Shown here: positions 6,918 through 7,786 of the stretch, in pieces | How positions within the stretch are numbered: the first letter of the stretch is position 1 | Layout of the letters: each line of letters begins with the position of its first letter | Assembly (NCBI GenBank): GCA_964637725.1 | Contig: CAZWXH010000086.1 | Span: 1 to 7,786, forward strand | Direction of reading: 5' to 3' | Source: CAZWXH01 sp964637725 | GTDB lineage: Bacteria > Bacillota_I > Bacilli_A > Erysipelotrichales > Coprobacillaceae | Length of the DNA stretch: 7,786 nt | Notes under the pieces: model-generated | What the model was told of the DNA's origin: nothing | What the model saw: only the letters and a program-made list of their open reading frames with translations | The model's database searches: none | Position numbers and translations under genes: made by a program

Positions 6918-6932
6918 TAAATAATTTATAAT
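6902..6932 (+). promoter_or_regulatory. Probable regulated promoter of the LytTR gene
   Basis: A perfect -10 TATAAT (6927-6932) has a weak -35 TTGAAT (6902-6907) at a long 19-bp spacing, and a copy of TGTCAATT sits inside the spacer. A poor -35 with long spacing and upstream repeats is what one expects of an activator-dependent promoter. The start would be close to 6939, giving a leader of about 105 nt. Confidence 0.4.
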
Positions 6933-6938
6933 TAAATG

Positions 6939-6995
6939 ATGTCAAAAAATGAACGTTCTAACCCCTATTTAGGTCGTTTTGTCCCAACCTATTGA
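6939..6995 (+). CDS. Possible 18-codon leader ORF
   Basis: ATG (6939-6941; another ATG at 6936) opens a frame of 18 codons ending in TGA (6993-6995), encoding MSKNERSNPYLGRFVPTY. There is no ribosome binding site, but the ATG coincides with the predicted transcription start, so translation would have to be leaderless. The stop lies about 50 nt before the LytTR ATG. A small hairpin (CCAAC 6984-6988 with GTTGG 6999-7003) overlaps the stop. I recognise no homologue, and a chance ORF of this size is quite possible. Confidence 0.2.
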   Translation: MSKNERSNPYLGRFVPTY

Positions 6996-7043
6996 AAAGT
7001 TGGTTAAAAAGATGTTTGGTATATATAAGGAGGAATTTTATAT

Positions 7044-7529
7044 ATGAAAATCAGTTGCCGTAAAAACGAAAAAATGAATCATAATGAAATGGAGATTATT
7101 GTACATCCTAAAAATATGCGAGTAGCGAAATTAGTCGCTACTCAAATAAGAGAAGCATTAGGTGAAATTATAGTCTATGATGAATATAGAAATAGATATC
7201 CTATTTCTATATTATCTATTTATTATATTGAAATGGTTGATCACAAGATGTTTGTTTATACTGAAAAAGATATTTATAGAATGTTTTTTAAATTAGTGAA
7301 TGTTAAAGAAATACTAAAGGAGTATAATTTCTATCAGATTAATGCTAAAACATTAGTTAATAGTAAACATATTGTTAAGTACGCTATTGGAGAAGGATGT
7401 AGAAGAAAGATATATCTTTCTAATGGAGACATACTTGTTTCTAATAGAAGATATAGAATTGATTTTGATACAATGATTAAGGAAAAAGCAATTCAGAAGA
7501 TTATTCCAAAAAGAGGAAAAAAAGTTTAA
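7044..7529 (+). CDS. LytTR-type DNA-binding transcriptional regulator without receiver domain
   Basis: The basic 161-residue protein has a short N-terminal part (about 1-50) and then a LytTR domain (about 52-150). The recognisable LytTR pattern is I-Y-Y-I-E-M-V-D-H-K-M-F-V-Y-T, then F-Y-Q-I-N-A-K-T-L-V-N-S-K-H-I-V, and a final strand pair ending I-L-V-S-N-R-R-Y-R. It lacks the response-regulator receiver domain of AgrA or ComE. It therefore belongs with the stand-alone LytTR proteins, which are often encoded beside a membrane protein; none is visible here, though the gene downstream is another regulator. A very strong AAGGAGG (7027-7033) lies ten nt before the ATG and fixes the start. No terminator separates it from the next gene, so cotranscription is likely. 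Its targets are unknown; its own promoter repeats are the obvious first candidate. Confidence 0.88.
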   Translation: MKISCRKNEKMNHNEMEIIVHPKNMRVAKLVATQIREALGEIIVYDEYRNRYPISILSIYYIEMVDHKMFVYTEKDIYRMFFKLVNVKEILKEYNFYQINAKTLVNSKHIVKYAIGEGCRRKIYLSNGDILVSNRRYRIDFDTMIKEKAIQKIIPKRGKKV

Positions 7530-7534
7530 AGCTA

Positions 7535-7563
7535 TGTACAAATATGACAAAATACGATATACT
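7535..7563 (+). promoter_or_regulatory. Possible promoter of the helix-turn-helix regulator
   Basis: TGTACA (7535-7540, four matches to TTGACA) and TATACT (7558-7563) are spaced by exactly 17 bp. The start near 7570 would leave about 14 nt of leader carrying GGGGTGAG. It may supplement readthrough from the LytTR gene. Confidence 0.45.
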
Positions 7564-7583
7564 TCTTATGACGGGGTGAGATA

Positions 7584-7786
7584 GTGATTAGTTATAAGCC
7601 ATTTTGGGAAACTCTTGCTAAAAAGAAGATGACTGGATATCGTTTGAATAAGTCATATGGTGTTAGTCGTAGTCTTCTTGATAAGTTGAAACATGATAAA
7701 GATATTCGCTTATCGACTTTAGAAGAGTTATGCAAGATTTTGAACTGTAGAGTTCAAGATATTGTCGTCGTTGTAAAAGAAAAGAA
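7584..7786 (+). CDS. Small Cro/C1-type helix-turn-helix regulator, C-terminus cut by window edge
   Basis: A GTG start (7584-7586) opens 67 codons that are still open at the right edge. The product begins M-I-S-Y-K-P-F-W-E-T-L, the usual opening of the small HTH_26-type Cro/C1 family. Helix-turn-helix sequence follows (about residues 16-40: Y-R-L-N-K-S-Y-G-V-S-R-S-L-L-D-K-L), then L-E-E-L-C-K-I-L-N-C-R-V-Q-D-I-V, the conserved helix and turn that closes the domain. Such proteins are usually about 65-80 residues, so it is nearly complete. The start is chosen from the family N-terminus and the GGGGTGAG ribosome binding site (7573-7580), only about four nt from the GTG. It follows the LytTR gene by 54 nt on the same strand. 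Its target is unknown, and a partner gene may lie beyond the window. Confidence 0.85.
   Translation, partial: MISYKPFWETLAKKKMTGYRLNKSYGVSRSLLDKLKHDKDIRLSTLEELCKILNCRVQDIVVVVKEK

Noticed and set aside
6871..6966. Insertion-sequence ends suggested by AGGGGTGTCAATT and the complementary ACCCCT
   Set aside because: No transposase, no target duplication and only six complementary bases; regulatory or chance pairing is the simpler reading.
7353..7550. Minus-strand ORF of 65 codons
   Set aside because: It is antisense to the LytTR domain, which is clearly the real coding frame; the Ser/Asn/Phe-rich product is uninformative.

Overview
The window is a chromosomal-looking stretch of a low-GC Gram-positive bacterium. 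It is strongly A+T-rich, has AGGAG-type ribosome binding sites and compact TTGACA/TATAAT-type promoters, and uses TGG for tryptophan and TGA as a stop. The gene families fit gut Firmicutes of the Erysipelotrichia/Coprobacillus type, but that placement is an inference from style and family mix, not from a marker gene.

Layout. (1) Bases 1-1166, minus strand: an almost complete Mbeg1-like (DUF2974) alpha/beta-hydrolase whose C-terminus runs off the left edge. (2) Bases 1167-1466: a gene-free interval with the hydrolase promoter and, on the plus strand, a probable small structured RNA of about 110 nt ending in an intrinsic terminator. (3) Bases 1467-1865, plus: a DUF3783 protein, convergent with (4) a DUF1846/UPF0371 protein on the minus strand (1881-3347). 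The two share a bidirectional terminator. (5) Bases 3348-3632: a divergent promoter region with two TGCGCA-centred palindromes. (6) Bases 3633-6839, plus: a large SWIM zinc-finger plus SNF2-type ATPase, closed by a terminator that overlaps its stop codon. (7) Bases 6853-7043: a repeat-bearing regulatory region with an 18-codon mini-ORF beginning at the predicted transcription start. (8) Bases 7044-7529, plus: a LytTR-type DNA-binding protein without a receiver domain. (9) From 7584 to the right edge, plus: a small Cro/C1-type helix-turn-helix regulator.

How the parts relate. Most genes here look monocistronic with short leaders and their own promoters, so the window is a series of single-gene units rather than one pathway operon. 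The two regulators at the right edge are the exception. They lie next to each other, no terminator separates them, and they may belong to a module that continues beyond the window. I see no mobile element, CRISPR array, tRNA or rRNA. The best candidates for something undescribed are the structured RNA upstream of the DUF3783 gene and the repeat/mini-ORF leader in front of the LytTR gene.
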